DNA of 64,000 bases. It comes from Streptomyces griseoluteus (GTDB taxonomy: Bacteria > Actinomycetota > Actinomycetes > Streptomycetales > Streptomycetaceae). The notes beneath the pieces are model-generated. The model saw only the letters and a program-made list of their open reading frames with translations. It was not told the DNA's origin and searched no databases. The stretch is taken from contig JOBE01000038.1 of the NCBI GenBank assembly GCA_000717735.1, positions 62,001-126,000 of the forward strand, in the 5' to 3' direction. Made by a program: the position numbers and the translations under genes. Below, one piece after another: positions 27,479 to 39,237 of this stretch (positions are counted from its first letter, which is position 1; the number at the start of each line of letters is the position of its first letter).

Positions 27479-28372
27479 TCAGCCCCGCTCCGCCGCCTTG
27501 GGGACGATCTGGATGTCGAGGTCGATGCTGATGCTGGACCCGACGGCCGCGATGCCGCGCGCGAGGAGCGTCTGCCAGGTGAGGGTGAAGTCCTCCCGGT
27601 GCAGCTCGGTGGTGGCCCGGCAGGCGCACCGCGCCTCGCCCTCGAGACCGCTCCCGAGGCCGAGGTACTGGGTGTCGAGGGTGACCGTACGGCTCACCCC
27701 GTGCAGGGTGAGCGCCCCCGTGACGGCCCAGCGCGTGCCGCCCTTGTGCGTGAAGCGTTCGCTGAAGAACTCCAGCGTGGGGTAGGCGCCGACGTCGAGG
27801 AAGTCACCGGAGCGCAGGTGGTCGTCGCGCATCTGCACCCCGGTGTCGATGGAGGCCGCGTCGATGACGACGTGCATCGCCGAGTGCTCCATCCGGTCAC
27901 CGATCCGCACCGCGCCGGCGAAGCTGTTGAACCGGCCGTGGATCCGGGCGAGGCCGATGTGGCGTGCGGTGAAGCCGATCTGCGAATGCGAGGGGTCGAT
28001 CTCCCAGTCGCCGGGTTCGGGGAGCTGGGGCTGCGGGGCGACCCGGAGCAGTACGTCGCCGAGGCCCGTGTGGCCTCCCTCGGTGACGACGGCGCTGCCG
28101 TGGTGCGGCGTGTAGCCCTCGGCGGTGACGGCGAGCCGGTACTCGCCCGCCGGCACGGTCACCAACGCCGTACCGTACGGGTCGGTCTCCCCGCCGAGCA
28201 CCTTGCGGCCGGCGGCGTCGCTGACGACGAACTCGGCCTGCCGGAGGGGTTCGTGCACGGGGTCGAGCACCCGGCAGCTCAGGACCCCCGCCGAGGCGGG
28301 AACGGCGACACCGGCGAGCGGGCCGCCTCGCGCGGCGCCCCCCGCGTGCTTCCCGAAGAGACGATCGAACAT
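27479..28372 (-). CDS. YceI-family protein with N-terminal Ig-like domain
   Basis: This 297-aa protein joins two domains. Residues about 20-105 look like a carboxypeptidase-regulatory/CNA-B-type beta-sandwich (DPYGTALVTVPAGEYRLAVT). Residues about 115-295 are a YceI lipid-binding barrel (WEIDPSHSQIGFTARHIGLA, then LTLHGVSRTVTLD). YceI proteins bind isoprenoid-type lipids. No signal peptide is evident, so it may be cytoplasmic. The ATG at 28372 (MFDRLFGKH) was preferred because upstream codons lack conservation and cross a palindrome. Confidence 0.85.
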   Translation of the reverse strand: MFDRLFGKHAGGAARGGPLAGVAVPASAGVLSCRVLDPVHEPLRQAEFVVSDAAGRKVLGGETDPYGTALVTVPAGEYRLAVTAEGYTPHHGSAVVTEGGHTGLGDVLLRVAPQPQLPEPGDWEIDPSHSQIGFTARHIGLARIHGRFNSFAGAVRIGDRMEHSAMHVVIDAASIDTGVQMRDDHLRSGDFLDVGAYPTLEFFSERFTHKGGTRWAVTGALTLHGVSRTVTLDTQYLGLGSGLEGEARCACRATTELHREDFTLTWQTLLARGIAAVGSSISIDLDIQIVPKAAERG

Positions 28373-28389
28373 TCTTCGCGCACCCCCGT

Positions 28390-28418
28390 GCGACTCGTTT
28401 ACTGTGCAACGAAGTCGC
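28390..28418. promoter_or_regulatory. 29-bp inverted repeat upstream of YceI gene
   Basis: GCGACT and AGTCGC, separated by 17 bases that include a local AT-rich stretch, lie 18-46 bases upstream of the YceI start. This is a possible operator or promoter region. Confidence 0.35.
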
Positions 28419-28590
28419 ATTCGATCACCATCAGCACGTTCGAGGCAAACCGGGCAACCGGCAGTAAGTGTGACTGAGGGCCCGAATCGGAATTCCCACC
28501 CCTCGGCCAACGGACTGCATCACCGGGTACGACGGCGATTCCGAGGCGGCCCCGGGGAATGCACAGGCGGAGCCGGTCACTGCCGGAGTC

Positions 28591-29862
28591 CTAGCCGACG
28601 GGTGCCGATTCCTCTTCCCGGGTGGGCAGTTCTCGCATCCGCGCCAGGGGCGAGGGCAGCACCCACAGCACGGCGAGGACGGCCCCCGCGGTGGCGATCC
28701 ACAGCGTCGGGCGCAGCCCGATCGTGGTGCCGAGCAGACCGCCGACGAGCGCACCGATCGGGCGGAACCCGTGGTTGAGCGTCCGGAACGCGCCCATGAC
28801 CCGAGCCCGGACCGCGTCCGGTATCAGCGCCATCTGGAACGATCCCGCGGCGATGTCCACGATCATCACCCCGACACAGGAGAGGAATTCCGCCACGAAC
28901 ATCACGAAGACCACGAGCGGGAGCGGCCCGTCCGCCAGAGGCACCAGAAGCAGCGGCAGCGTGAATCCGAGGAAGCCGGTGACGAGCGAGCCCCCGATGC
29001 CGATCCGCCGGACGACCGCCCCGCTGAGCACCGCCCCGAGGAGACCGCCCACGGCTCCGGCTCCGAGTATCAGCCCGAGCAGGCCCGCGCTGATGCCGAG
29101 TTCGGTGGTCACGTAGAGCACGAAGAGGGTGTGGAACATGTAGTTGAAGAACTGGACCGTGCCGGAAGCGGCGAACAGTGCGCGCATCGAAGGCTCCCGG
29201 ACCAGCCAGCGCAGCCCCTCCGTGAAGTGGCCCTTGGCCACGGGGGCCGGCGGCGGTTCGACCGGCTTGATCCGGGCCAGGTACCCGGCCGACACCAGAT
29301 AGGTGAGGGCGTCCGCGACCAGGGCGAAGGGCGCCGTGAGGAACTGCACGAGGAGGCCACCGACACCCGGCCCCGCCAGCCAGGCCGTCGAGCGACTGCC
29401 GTTGACCAGCGCGTTCGCCTGCACATATCGCTCAGTGGGGACGAGCGCCACGAAGAGCGTCGTGTTGCAGACCTCGAAGAGCACAGTGAGCGCGCCGATC
29501 CCGAAGGCCACCACGTACAGCTGGGTGAGCGTCAGTGCGTCGAGCATGTAGGCGACGGGCAGCGTCAGCACCAGTGCCGCCCGCCCGAGGTCGGCCGCGA
29601 TCATGGCGCGCCGACGACTGGTCTGCCGGTCGGCCCAGGCGCCGAGCGGCAGGTTGAGCAGGAGCGCGGGCAGGAGTTCGGCGACCTTGAGCCAGCCCAT
29701 CGCCGCGGCGTCGGCCCCGAGGACGAGGACGGCCGCGAGCGGGATCGCCATCAGTGATATCTGGTCCCCGGCGAGGGAGATGGTCTGCCCGGTCCAGTAA
29801 CGGCGGAAGGTCCGCTCGCGCAGCAGCGCCGGTATGCGTTCCACGAGGGCCACGCCGCTCAC
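28591..29862 (-). CDS. MFS exporter of ArsR-MFS pair
   Basis: This 423-aa major facilitator of the EntS/multidrug-efflux-like type begins GVALVERIPALLRERTFRRYW and TGQTISLAGDQISLMAIPLA, with motif A LPLGAWADRQTSRRRAM following helix 2. The GTG at 29862 overlaps the stop of the ArsR gene (GTGA), so the two are translationally coupled and the regulator probably controls this exporter. The substrate is unknown; the ArsR sensor does not show a metal site. Confidence 0.87.
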   Translation of the reverse strand: MSGVALVERIPALLRERTFRRYWTGQTISLAGDQISLMAIPLAAVLVLGADAAAMGWLKVAELLPALLLNLPLGAWADRQTSRRRAMIAADLGRAALVLTLPVAYMLDALTLTQLYVVAFGIGALTVLFEVCNTTLFVALVPTERYVQANALVNGSRSTAWLAGPGVGGLLVQFLTAPFALVADALTYLVSAGYLARIKPVEPPPAPVAKGHFTEGLRWLVREPSMRALFAASGTVQFFNYMFHTLFVLYVTTELGISAGLLGLILGAGAVGGLLGAVLSGAVVRRIGIGGSLVTGFLGFTLPLLLVPLADGPLPLVVFVMFVAEFLSCVGVMIVDIAAGSFQMALIPDAVRARVMGAFRTLNHGFRPIGALVGGLLGTTIGLRPTLWIATAGAVLAVLWVLPSPLARMRELPTREEESAPVG

Positions 29863-30533
29863 TCCTCTTCGCTTTCGGGGGCGTCTGCGCCTCCGGGGCT
29901 GTCTGCGCCTCCGGGGGTGTCTGCGCCTTCGGGGGTGTCCTGATCCAGGTAGGCGATCCGCAGGACGATGACGGGCCGAGCGCCCTCCGGCCGGAGGGAC
30001 GGGTCGGAGGCGCGCGCCTCGTAGGGCAGGAGCAGGGCGTCGATCCGCTCCCCGAGGCCGGTCAGCTCCCCGGGAGTGAGGTGGAGCAGCGAGTCGCCGA
30101 ACTGCTCGGCCTCGCGCCACTCCTTCGGGAGCCGGTGCCGGTTCTCCATGACGCGGGTGACCCGCTCGAAGTACCGCTCGGCGATGGCGGCGCTCAGCGC
30201 GTCGGCCGCCTGGGAGACCGCCGCGTCCTCGCTGTACTCGGGCCATTCGGTGTACCGCGCCGTCGCCCGCCAGGGCTTCTCCCGCCCACGGCCGCCCGGC
30301 GCCTCCTCCACGAGCCCGTACTTGGCGAGTATCCGCAGGTGGTACGAGCAGCTGGCCACGGACTCCCCGGTCAGCTCGGCAGCCCTGGTGGCGGTGAACG
30401 GCCCGTTGGCGCGCAACAGCCCCACCAGCGTCATCCGAAGGGGATGGGCGTAGGCCCGCAGGGCGCGCGGGTCGGTGAGTCGGATACTGCGGGGCTGCTC
30501 GTCCGCGGGTTGCGGGTCACTGATCTCCGGCAT
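29859..30533 (-). CDS. ArsR-family transcriptional regulator
   Basis: This 224-aa winged helix regulator has an HTH around residues 25-85 (LRAYAHPLRMTLVGLLR, then ASCSYHLRILAKYGLVEE). The ARSR metal motif CxC is absent, so it is not an arsenic sensor of the classical kind. The C-terminal 20 residues are a repeated PGGAD tail encoded by an 18-bp tandem repeat. It is the first gene of a two-gene operon with the MFS exporter. An AT-rich double palindrome just upstream is a likely operator. Confidence 0.87.
   Translation of the reverse strand: MPEISDPQPADEQPRSIRLTDPRALRAYAHPLRMTLVGLLRANGPFTATRAAELTGESVASCSYHLRILAKYGLVEEAPGGRGREKPWRATARYTEWPEYSEDAAVSQAADALSAAIAERYFERVTRVMENRHRLPKEWREAEQFGDSLLHLTPGELTGLGERIDALLLPYEARASDPSLRPEGARPVIVLRIAYLDQDTPEGADTPGGADSPGGADAPESEEE
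29876..29938 (-). repeat. 18-bp coding tandem repeat in ArsR tail
   Basis: Three and a half copies of an 18-bp unit (CGGGGGYGTCTGCGCCTY on the plus strand) encode the PGGAD/EGAD repeats at the C-terminus of the ArsR regulator. Confidence 0.8.
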
Positions 30534-30538
30534 GATGG

Positions 30539-30557
30539 AAAGATATCTTTAGAAAGA
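30539..30557. promoter_or_regulatory. overlapping palindromes at ArsR start
   Basis: AAAGATATCTTT (perfect, 30539-30550) overlaps TCTTT-AG-AAAGA (30546-30557), 6-24 bases upstream of the ArsR ATG. Such AT-rich sequence is rare here and sits where an autorepressor would block initiation. Confidence 0.6.
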
Positions 30558-30649
30558 CTCCTTTACAAGCACTTCTTTACCAGCGCTCTCGACCACTCTC
30601 ACCCGCTCCCTCCCGCACATGCATTCCTTCCCGCCGCGCCCTCCCGCCC

Positions 30650-33253
30650 TCACCCTCCCCTCGGTACGGCCACCAGCCCCCTCCCCGCCCCCACCACCGC
30701 GATCGCCCCGTCCTGGTCGGTCCGCAGCACCCGCGCCCCACCGGCCCGCAACGACTCCAGTGTCCGGGGCGAGGGGTGCCCGTACGGGTTCTCCCGCCCC
30801 GCCGAGACCAGCGCGAGCCGCGGCCGCACGGCCCGTATCAATCCCGGGTCCTGGTGGGCGGAACCGTGATGGGCCACCTTGAGGACGTCCACCGGCGCAA
30901 GCTCCGGATGGGCCCGCAGCAATGCCCGCTGGGCCGGCGGTTCCAGATCGCCGAGCAGCAACAGCGTCAGCCCTCCGGCGGTCCGGACGAGCAGGGTGAC
31001 GCTGGCGTCGTTCGGCCCTCCGGCCGACTCCCCGTGACCGGCCGACGCCCTGGGACCCGCCACTCCGCCGGCACCCGCCGAGCCCTCCGCACCCGCGGCA
31101 CCCGTCATCGGCCAGAGCACCCGCCATTCCAGCGTCCCGGCCCGCCGCTGCTCCCCGGGCCCCGCCCGGATCAGCGGCACACCCGCCGCGGCGGCCGTCC
31201 GCCGGACGAACGCGACCTGCCCGGGCGGCTCTTCGAGCGACGTCCCCTGGATCGCCCCCACCGACCGTCCCCGCAACACCCCGGGAAGGCCGGCCACATG
31301 GTCCGCGTGGAAGTGGGTCAGCACCAACAACGGCACCCGCCGCACACCGAGTTCACGCAGACAGCGGTCCACCGGTACGGGGTCGGGGCCCGCGTCCACC
31401 ACGACGGCCGCGTCCCCACCCGCCGCCAGCACCGTCGCATCCCCCTGGCCCACCTGGCACATCGCGAACACCCAGCCGGGCGGCGGCCATCCGGTGACCC
31501 ACCGGGCCAGCGGCACCGGTCGCACCACCACCAGCAAGAGCAGGAGGGCGACGAGCGCACCGACCGGCCCCCGGTGCGGCAGGCGACGCACCCCGAGCAC
31601 CACGAGGGCCGTCAGCAGTGCGAGGGCGAGGCCGCCCCACCACCCGCCGGGCCACGTCAGCTCCGCCCCCGGCAGGGCAGCCCCGGTGCGGGCCACCCGC
31701 GCGATCCACCCGGCCGGCCACCCCGCCACCCACGCCAGACCCTCCGCTGCCGGCGCCCACGCGGGTGCGACAGCCAGCGCGGCGAAACCGAACACCGTCG
31801 CGGGCGCCACCGCGAGCTCGGCGAACAGATTCGCCGGGATCGCGACCAGGCTCACCCGGGCCGCGAACACGACCACGACAGGCGCGCACACCGCCTGCGC
31901 CGCCAAGGACGCCGCAAGCGCCTCCGCCAGCCTGCCCGGCACCCGGCGTCGCCGCAGCGCCTCGCTCCACCGCGGGGCGACCGTGAGCAGGGCACCGGTG
32001 GCCAGGACCGAGAGAAGGAATCCGTAACTCCGCGCGAGCCACGGGTCGTAGAGCACCAGGACCAGCACGGCGGCGGCCAGCGCGGGAATCAACGATCTCC
32101 TGCGGCCCGTCCCGATCGCGAGGAGCACGACGAGACCGCAGGCCGCGGCACGCAGCACGCTCGGATCGGGCCGGCAGACGACCACGAAGGCCAGCGTCAG
32201 CGCTCCCCCGGCCAGCGCCGTGACCCGCAGCGACAGCCCCAGCCGGGGCGCGAGCCCACCGCGCTCCACCTGGTGCGCCCGCCCGGGACGCCCGACGAGA
32301 AGAAGCAGGACAATGGAGAGGTTGCTGCCGGAGACGGCCAGAAGATGAGTGAGATCGGTGGCCTCGAACGCGTCCCGCAGCTCGGGCCCGACCCTGGACG
32401 TGTCCCCCACCACCAGGCCGGGCAACAGGGCCCTGGCATCCGGGGCGAGCCCCTCGGTCGCCCGTCGCAGCCCCGCCCGGAGATCCCCCGCCGTCCGCTG
32501 CAGCGTGCTCGGAGGTCCGAGGACGCGAGGCGGCCCCTCCCCGTCGACCTTGAGCACCGCCGCGAAGGGATCGCCGGGGCGGAAGGGCGGCGCGAGCCGA
32601 GCGCCGACACTCAGCCGGGTGGAGGGCAGGAGCCGCAGCCACTCCTCCCGGCCCTCCCCCGGCGGAACGACGAGCAGAACCGGCGCCCTGGTCCGGTGGA
32701 CCGTGCCGCCCGGCCGCTCGACACGGGTCACCTCGCCGTCCAGGACCACGGAGACCGGGACCGTCGCGCTGCCCCGCACCCGGGGCCGGGTGAGCCGGGG
32801 ATCGGAGGTCACCGTCACCTCCAGCCGCGCCCGCGCGTCCTCCCGGGCCAGGGCCGGTACGGGGCCGCGCCGCAGGTCCGCCGTATGCAGCCCCGCCGAC
32901 GTGGCCCCTGCCGCGGCACACAGCAGGACTCCCGCGCAGGCGGTCGTCCACAACCGCCGGCCGGACAGGCCCCGAACGGCCTGCGTGTCGCGGAGCCACC
33001 GGGCCGAGACCGGTGTCAGCAAAGCGGCGGCTCCCGCCAGACATACCCCGACAACCACCACCGTCCACCACCCGCTGACGCCCACCGCCCAGGCCGCCGC
33101 GACCCAGGCCGCCACCGCGAGCGGGACGAGCCGCATATCGGTCGGCCCCTCCACCCACGCGGACGCGCCGGCCCCCGACTCCCCAGCCCTCCCCTCCGCC
33201 GTCCCCCGCTCCTCCGTCCCACTCTCCTCGGCCGCCGTCGTCCCCCGGTTCAC
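30650..33253 (-). CDS. comEC: ComEC/Rec2 DNA-uptake protein
   Basis: This membrane DNA-translocation channel candidate is 867 aa long. An N-terminal membrane block (about 35-120) is followed by an OB-like soluble part, the Competence domain with many helices (about 260-560, including LTHLLAVSGSNLSIVLLLL) and a C-terminal metallo-beta-lactamase domain with LTHFHADH and a full set of ligands. The ATG overlaps the comEA stop by four bases (ATGA). Streptomycetes are not known to be naturally competent, so the in vivo role is unclear. Confidence 0.93.
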   Translation of the reverse strand: MNRGTTAAEESGTEERGTAEGRAGESGAGASAWVEGPTDMRLVPLAVAAWVAAAWAVGVSGWWTVVVVGVCLAGAAALLTPVSARWLRDTQAVRGLSGRRLWTTACAGVLLCAAAGATSAGLHTADLRRGPVPALAREDARARLEVTVTSDPRLTRPRVRGSATVPVSVVLDGEVTRVERPGGTVHRTRAPVLLVVPPGEGREEWLRLLPSTRLSVGARLAPPFRPGDPFAAVLKVDGEGPPRVLGPPSTLQRTAGDLRAGLRRATEGLAPDARALLPGLVVGDTSRVGPELRDAFEATDLTHLLAVSGSNLSIVLLLLVGRPGRAHQVERGGLAPRLGLSLRVTALAGGALTLAFVVVCRPDPSVLRAAACGLVVLLAIGTGRRRSLIPALAAAVLVLVLYDPWLARSYGFLLSVLATGALLTVAPRWSEALRRRRVPGRLAEALAASLAAQAVCAPVVVVFAARVSLVAIPANLFAELAVAPATVFGFAALAVAPAWAPAAEGLAWVAGWPAGWIARVARTGAALPGAELTWPGGWWGGLALALLTALVVLGVRRLPHRGPVGALVALLLLLVVVRPVPLARWVTGWPPPGWVFAMCQVGQGDATVLAAGGDAAVVVDAGPDPVPVDRCLRELGVRRVPLLVLTHFHADHVAGLPGVLRGRSVGAIQGTSLEEPPGQVAFVRRTAAAAGVPLIRAGPGEQRRAGTLEWRVLWPMTGAAGAEGSAGAGGVAGPRASAGHGESAGGPNDASVTLLVRTAGGLTLLLLGDLEPPAQRALLRAHPELAPVDVLKVAHHGSAHQDPGLIRAVRPRLALVSAGRENPYGHPSPRTLESLRAGGARVLRTDQDGAIAVVGAGRGLVAVPRGG

Positions 33254-34308
33254 GGCCGGACCAGCGGTTCCAGGTCGGCGAACCTGCGCTCACCGATGCC
33301 GTTGACCTCCCGCAGCTCCCCGACCGACCGGAACCCACCGTGCTCCGTGCGATGGTCGACGATGTGCCGGGCGAGGACCGGTCCGACGCCGGGAAGCGTG
33401 TCGAGCTGCTCCACCGTGGCCGTGTTGAGGCTCAGCGGCACCCGCGGCCCACCACCACCGCTTCCGCTCCCGGCACCGGAACCCGAGCCGGAGCCGGTGC
33501 CGCCGACCGGCGTCCCCGGCAGGCCGACGAGAACCTGCTCACCGTCGAACAGCACACGGGCCCGGTTGAGCCCGGTGAGATCGGCCTCCGGCTTCGCCCC
33601 GCCCGCGGCGCGCAAGGCGTCCGCCACACGCGACCCCGCGGGCAGGGTCAGCACCCCCGGCCTGCGCACCTTGCCGCCGACGTCGACGATCACCCTCGCC
33701 CCGCCCGCCGCGGGCCGCGCCGCCGACCCCACCGCCGGCCCCGCCGGTGTGGCGGGCGCGGCCGCCACGGGGGCGGCCCGGACCAGTTCGGGAGCGCGCA
33801 CCGGTTCCGGCCGCCCGGTCCAGAAGTAGCCGCCCGCGAGACCCGCCGCGACGAGCAGGACCACCGTCAGTGCGGCCAGCGCCCTCGGCTCGAGCCCGAA
33901 CCGCGTCTGCGCCCACACCGGCGTCCGCTCACGCAGCACCGCCGCCCACCGCTCCCGCGTCCCGGGCGGGGATCCCCTCTCCAGCGCCTCAGGGGCCTTC
34001 GCCCCACCCCGTGCCCCCGTATCGGGGCCGGGAGCCGACCCCACCGGCACCCCGGCCCGTCCCGCCGAAGCCACCGCCCGTCCCGCCTGCGGAAACAGGG
34101 CGTCCCCCCGCCGCCGTACGACGGCCTCGGAAAGCGTGGCGGTCCTCCTGACCCGGGCCCGCCTCCTGGCCCGTCCGGAAGCCACACCACGCGCCCCGGG
34201 ACGGCTCCGGCCGTCGGAGCCCGGCGCCCGGCCCGGTCCGCTGGACGGAGCGCCCGGCGCGCCCAGGACGTCAGGGGTGGTCGATGCGATGCGTGTACGA
34301 AGAGTCAT
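33250..34308 (-). CDS. comEA: ComEA-type DNA-binding protein
   Basis: This 352-aa membrane-anchored DNA receptor candidate has a long basic N-terminal region (1-140), one transmembrane helix (ALTVVLLVAAGLAGGYFW, near 147-164), a SLBB domain (VIVDVGGKVRRPGVLTLP), a glycine/serine linker, and a C-terminal pair of helix-hairpin-helix motifs (LNTATVEQLDTLPGVGP and LREVNGIGERRFADLEPL). The ATG at 34308 is the most conserved-looking start but has a weak ribosome site; an ATG at 34395 is possible. It is operonic with comEC. Confidence 0.88.
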   Translation of the reverse strand: MTLRTRIASTTPDVLGAPGAPSSGPGRAPGSDGRSRPGARGVASGRARRRARVRRTATLSEAVVRRRGDALFPQAGRAVASAGRAGVPVGSAPGPDTGARGGAKAPEALERGSPPGTRERWAAVLRERTPVWAQTRFGLEPRALAALTVVLLVAAGLAGGYFWTGRPEPVRAPELVRAAPVAAAPATPAGPAVGSAARPAAGGARVIVDVGGKVRRPGVLTLPAGSRVADALRAAGGAKPEADLTGLNRARVLFDGEQVLVGLPGTPVGGTGSGSGSGAGSGSGGGGPRVPLSLNTATVEQLDTLPGVGPVLARHIVDHRTEHGGFRSVGELREVNGIGERRFADLEPLVRP

Positions 34309-34416
34309 GCAGGTGACGGTAGGGATCACCGCCGTGCCGTGCGGGTCTCGCTCCCGTTCCGTGCACAAGGGCCCCTCTGTGGAAAACTCCGTCACTCTCC
34401 CGAGGGACGGGCGGCC

Positions 34417-35262
34417 TCAGCGTGGCGAGACGACGACCGCCAGGAGCCCCGGTCCCGTGTGGGCGCCGATGACCGCCCCCACCTCGCTGACGTGGAGCTC
34501 CCCCATGCCGGGCACCCGCTCCCGGAGCCGGTCGGCGAGGATTGCGGCCCGCTCGGGCGCGGAGAGGTGGTGGACGGCGATATCGACGGCGCCGGAGCCG
34601 GCACGCTCCACCGCGATCTCCTCCAGCCGTGCGATGGCCTTCGAGGCCGTCCGCACCTTCTCCCGCAGTTCGATCCGGCCGCCGTCGAGTTCGAGGAGCG
34701 GCTTCACCGCGAGCGCGGAGCCGAGCAGCGCCTGCGCGGCACCGATGCGCCCGCCGCGGCGCAGGTAGTCCAGGGTGTCGACGTAGAAGTAGGCGGAGGT
34801 GCCCGCCGCGCGCTTCTCGGCCGCCGCCACCGCCTCGTCGAGCGAACCGCCCGCCTCCGCGACCTGCGCCGCCGCCAGGACGCAGAACCCCAGCGCCATG
34901 CCGACCATGCGGGTGTCCACCACCCGTACGGGCACGGGGGCGTCCTTGGCGGCCAGCACGGCCGCGTCATGGGTTCCTGAGACCTCGGCGGAGAGGTGGA
35001 GCGACACGATGCTCCTCGCGCCGGCCGCGGCGGCCTCGCGGTAGGCCTCGGCGAAGGTCTCGGGGCTCGGGCGTGACGTGGTGACGGCCCGCCGCTTCTG
35101 CAGGGCCTCCGCGAGGGCCTGCGCCGAGATCTCGGTGCCTTCCTCGAGGGCGCGGTCGCCGATGACGACGGTCAGCGGGACCGTGGTGATGGCGTGCCGC
35201 TCCCTGGTCTGGCGTGGCAGGTAGGCCGTGGAATCGGTGACGATCGCGACATGCCGGGACAT
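34417..35262 (-). CDS. DegV-family fatty-acid-binding protein
   Basis: DegV/FakB proteins bind fatty acids and present them to a kinase. The 281-aa protein has the N-terminal VAIVTDSTAYLP, the TSRPSPETF loop, the SLHLSAEVSGTHDAA motif and a C-terminal GAHTGPGLLAVVV, all typical. No FakA-like kinase gene is adjacent in this window. The ATG at 35262 is clear. Confidence 0.92.
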   Translation of the reverse strand: MSRHVAIVTDSTAYLPRQTRERHAITTVPLTVVIGDRALEEGTEISAQALAEALQKRRAVTTSRPSPETFAEAYREAAAAGARSIVSLHLSAEVSGTHDAAVLAAKDAPVPVRVVDTRMVGMALGFCVLAAAQVAEAGGSLDEAVAAAEKRAAGTSAYFYVDTLDYLRRGGRIGAAQALLGSALAVKPLLELDGGRIELREKVRTASKAIARLEEIAVERAGSGAVDIAVHHLSAPERAAILADRLRERVPGMGELHVSEVGAVIGAHTGPGLLAVVVSPR

Positions 35263-35311
35263 GAGCGGGAGGTTACCCGCCGAGGCCGCCGCAGGGCAGC
35301 CCGGCCCCCTG

Positions 35312-36037
35312 TCAGGTGGTGGTCTCCGGGCGGGCCGACTTCTCCCAGGGGTAGGTGGTCCGCCGGGGATCGGGCGCGGTGATCGCGGACGGCTCGCCGC
35401 CGCCCCGCGGAGTTGCCTGACCGGACTGTCCCGACGCGCCGGTGGCGCTCCCGGCAGCGGCTTCCGGCGCCGGCCCCTGCGTCGTCTCCGGTTCGGTCCA
35501 GTGGCGCAGCGCGCCCGCCTCGACGTCGATCTCGGCGCTGAGCGTCGACAGGTCGTCCTCGGCGAACTTCACGGCCCGGTCCCTTGCGGCCCTGCGCAGT
35601 GCGTCGGCCGAGCCCGTGATGCGCTCGGTCCGCGCGGCGAGTTCGGGGAGCTGCCCGGACACCCATGCCCGGTCCGGCTCCCTCTCGAGACGCTTGAGGT
35701 CCTCGTCCAGTTCGCGCGCGTGCCCGCTGAGCCGGTGGAACAGGGCGAGCGACTCCTTCAGCGAGGCGTCCTCGCCGACACCGGCCTGCAGCGCCTCCTG
35801 GGTGGCCCGCATCGAGGTGCGCAGCGAGAGCCGCAGTCTGGCCAGCTCGCCCGCCACCCCGGTCTGGCCGAAGCTCTTGGCCCTCAGTGTGGTGTCCTCG
35901 ACCGTGCGCCTGGCCTGGTCCAGGGTGCGGTCGACCCCCCGCGCGGCGGCCTTGGCCGCCTTCACGGTGACGTAGGCCCCGAGCGCCACGAACGACAAGA
36001 AGAGCAGCGCCATGATCGTGATAATCGCGGCTTCCAT
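35312..36037 (-). CDS. membrane-anchored coiled-coil protein
   Basis: This 241-aa protein begins with one transmembrane helix (IITIMALLFLSFVALGAYVTV), then about 150 residues of charged helix with coiled-coil character, and ends with a proline/glycine-rich disordered tail. A GGAGGGG ribosome site precedes the ATG at 36037. I do not recognise a family. The topology suggests a short extracytoplasmic end and a cytoplasmic coiled coil. It sits between leuS and degV. Confidence 0.75.
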   Translation of the reverse strand: MEAAIITIMALLFLSFVALGAYVTVKAAKAAARGVDRTLDQARRTVEDTTLRAKSFGQTGVAGELARLRLSLRTSMRATQEALQAGVGEDASLKESLALFHRLSGHARELDEDLKRLEREPDRAWVSGQLPELAARTERITGSADALRRAARDRAVKFAEDDLSTLSAEIDVEAGALRHWTEPETTQGPAPEAAAGSATGASGQSGQATPRGGGEPSAITAPDPRRTTYPWEKSARPETTT

Positions 36038-36100
36038 GTGCGCGCCCCTCCGGCGTCCGTCGAGTCCCCACGGTTGTGGTTCCTCCACCGTAAACGGAAG

Positions 36101-36139
36101 GGGCAGGCCGGGGGTTCCATCTGAACCCCCAACCTGCCC
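36101..36139 (-). terminator. leuS terminator
   Basis: Two 7-bp stems (GGGCAGG/CCTGCCC outside, GGGGGTT/AACCCCC inside) separated by a 2-by-2 internal loop form a strong hairpin 50 bases after leuS. GGGGAAGCCCC-type short repeats lie between it and the stop codon. Confidence 0.75.
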
Positions 36140-36189
36140 GTAGGGGAAAGCCCCTATGCGGGGAAGCCCCCTATGTCGGGAGACCCCCG

Positions 36190-39066
<2,877 letters not shown>

Positions 39067-39122
39067 GGTCCTTGAAGCTCCATCGATCGTCTCTGCCCAC
39101 TGCCACGGACTGCCGTGAAATG

Positions 39123-39147
39123 AAAAATCCCCTCGCACAGGAGGGGA
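39123..39147 (-). terminator. attenuator terminator upstream of leuS
   Basis: On the minus strand TCCCCTC-CTGTGC-GAGGGGA forms a 7-bp stem followed by a run of five T. It lies 46 bases after the leader peptide stop and 57 bases before the leuS ATG, so it would stop transcription before leuS. Confidence 0.8.
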
Positions 39148-39160
39148 CGCCGCGCCGACT

Positions 39161-39186
39161 CCGACAGGATGTCTGTCATCCGTCGG
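39161..39186 (-). promoter_or_regulatory. leader hairpin between leuS leader peptide and attenuator
   Basis: CCGACAGGATG pairs with CATCCGTCGG (one bulge, 5-base loop), directly after the leader ORF and before the terminator. It is positioned as the pause or antitermination hairpin. Mutual exclusion with the terminator is not obvious by eye. Confidence 0.55.
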
Positions 39187-39192
39187 GACTGA

Positions 39193-39231
39193 TCAGCGCG
39201 GCTCGGTAAGCAGAAGGCGTACGGCACGCAT
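39193..39231 (-). CDS. leuS leader peptide
   Basis: A 12-codon ORF reads MRAVRLLLTEPR. Three adjacent Leu codons include two CTT codons, which are rare in such GC-rich genomes. Its ATG lies six bases after a TACCCT -10 element, so it would be translated from a leaderless transcript. The stop codon is followed by a hairpin and then an intrinsic terminator before leuS, the classical arrangement of a leucine-sensing attenuator. Confidence 0.65.
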   Translation of the reverse strand: MRAVRLLLTEPR

Positions 39232-39237
39232 GGCGCC

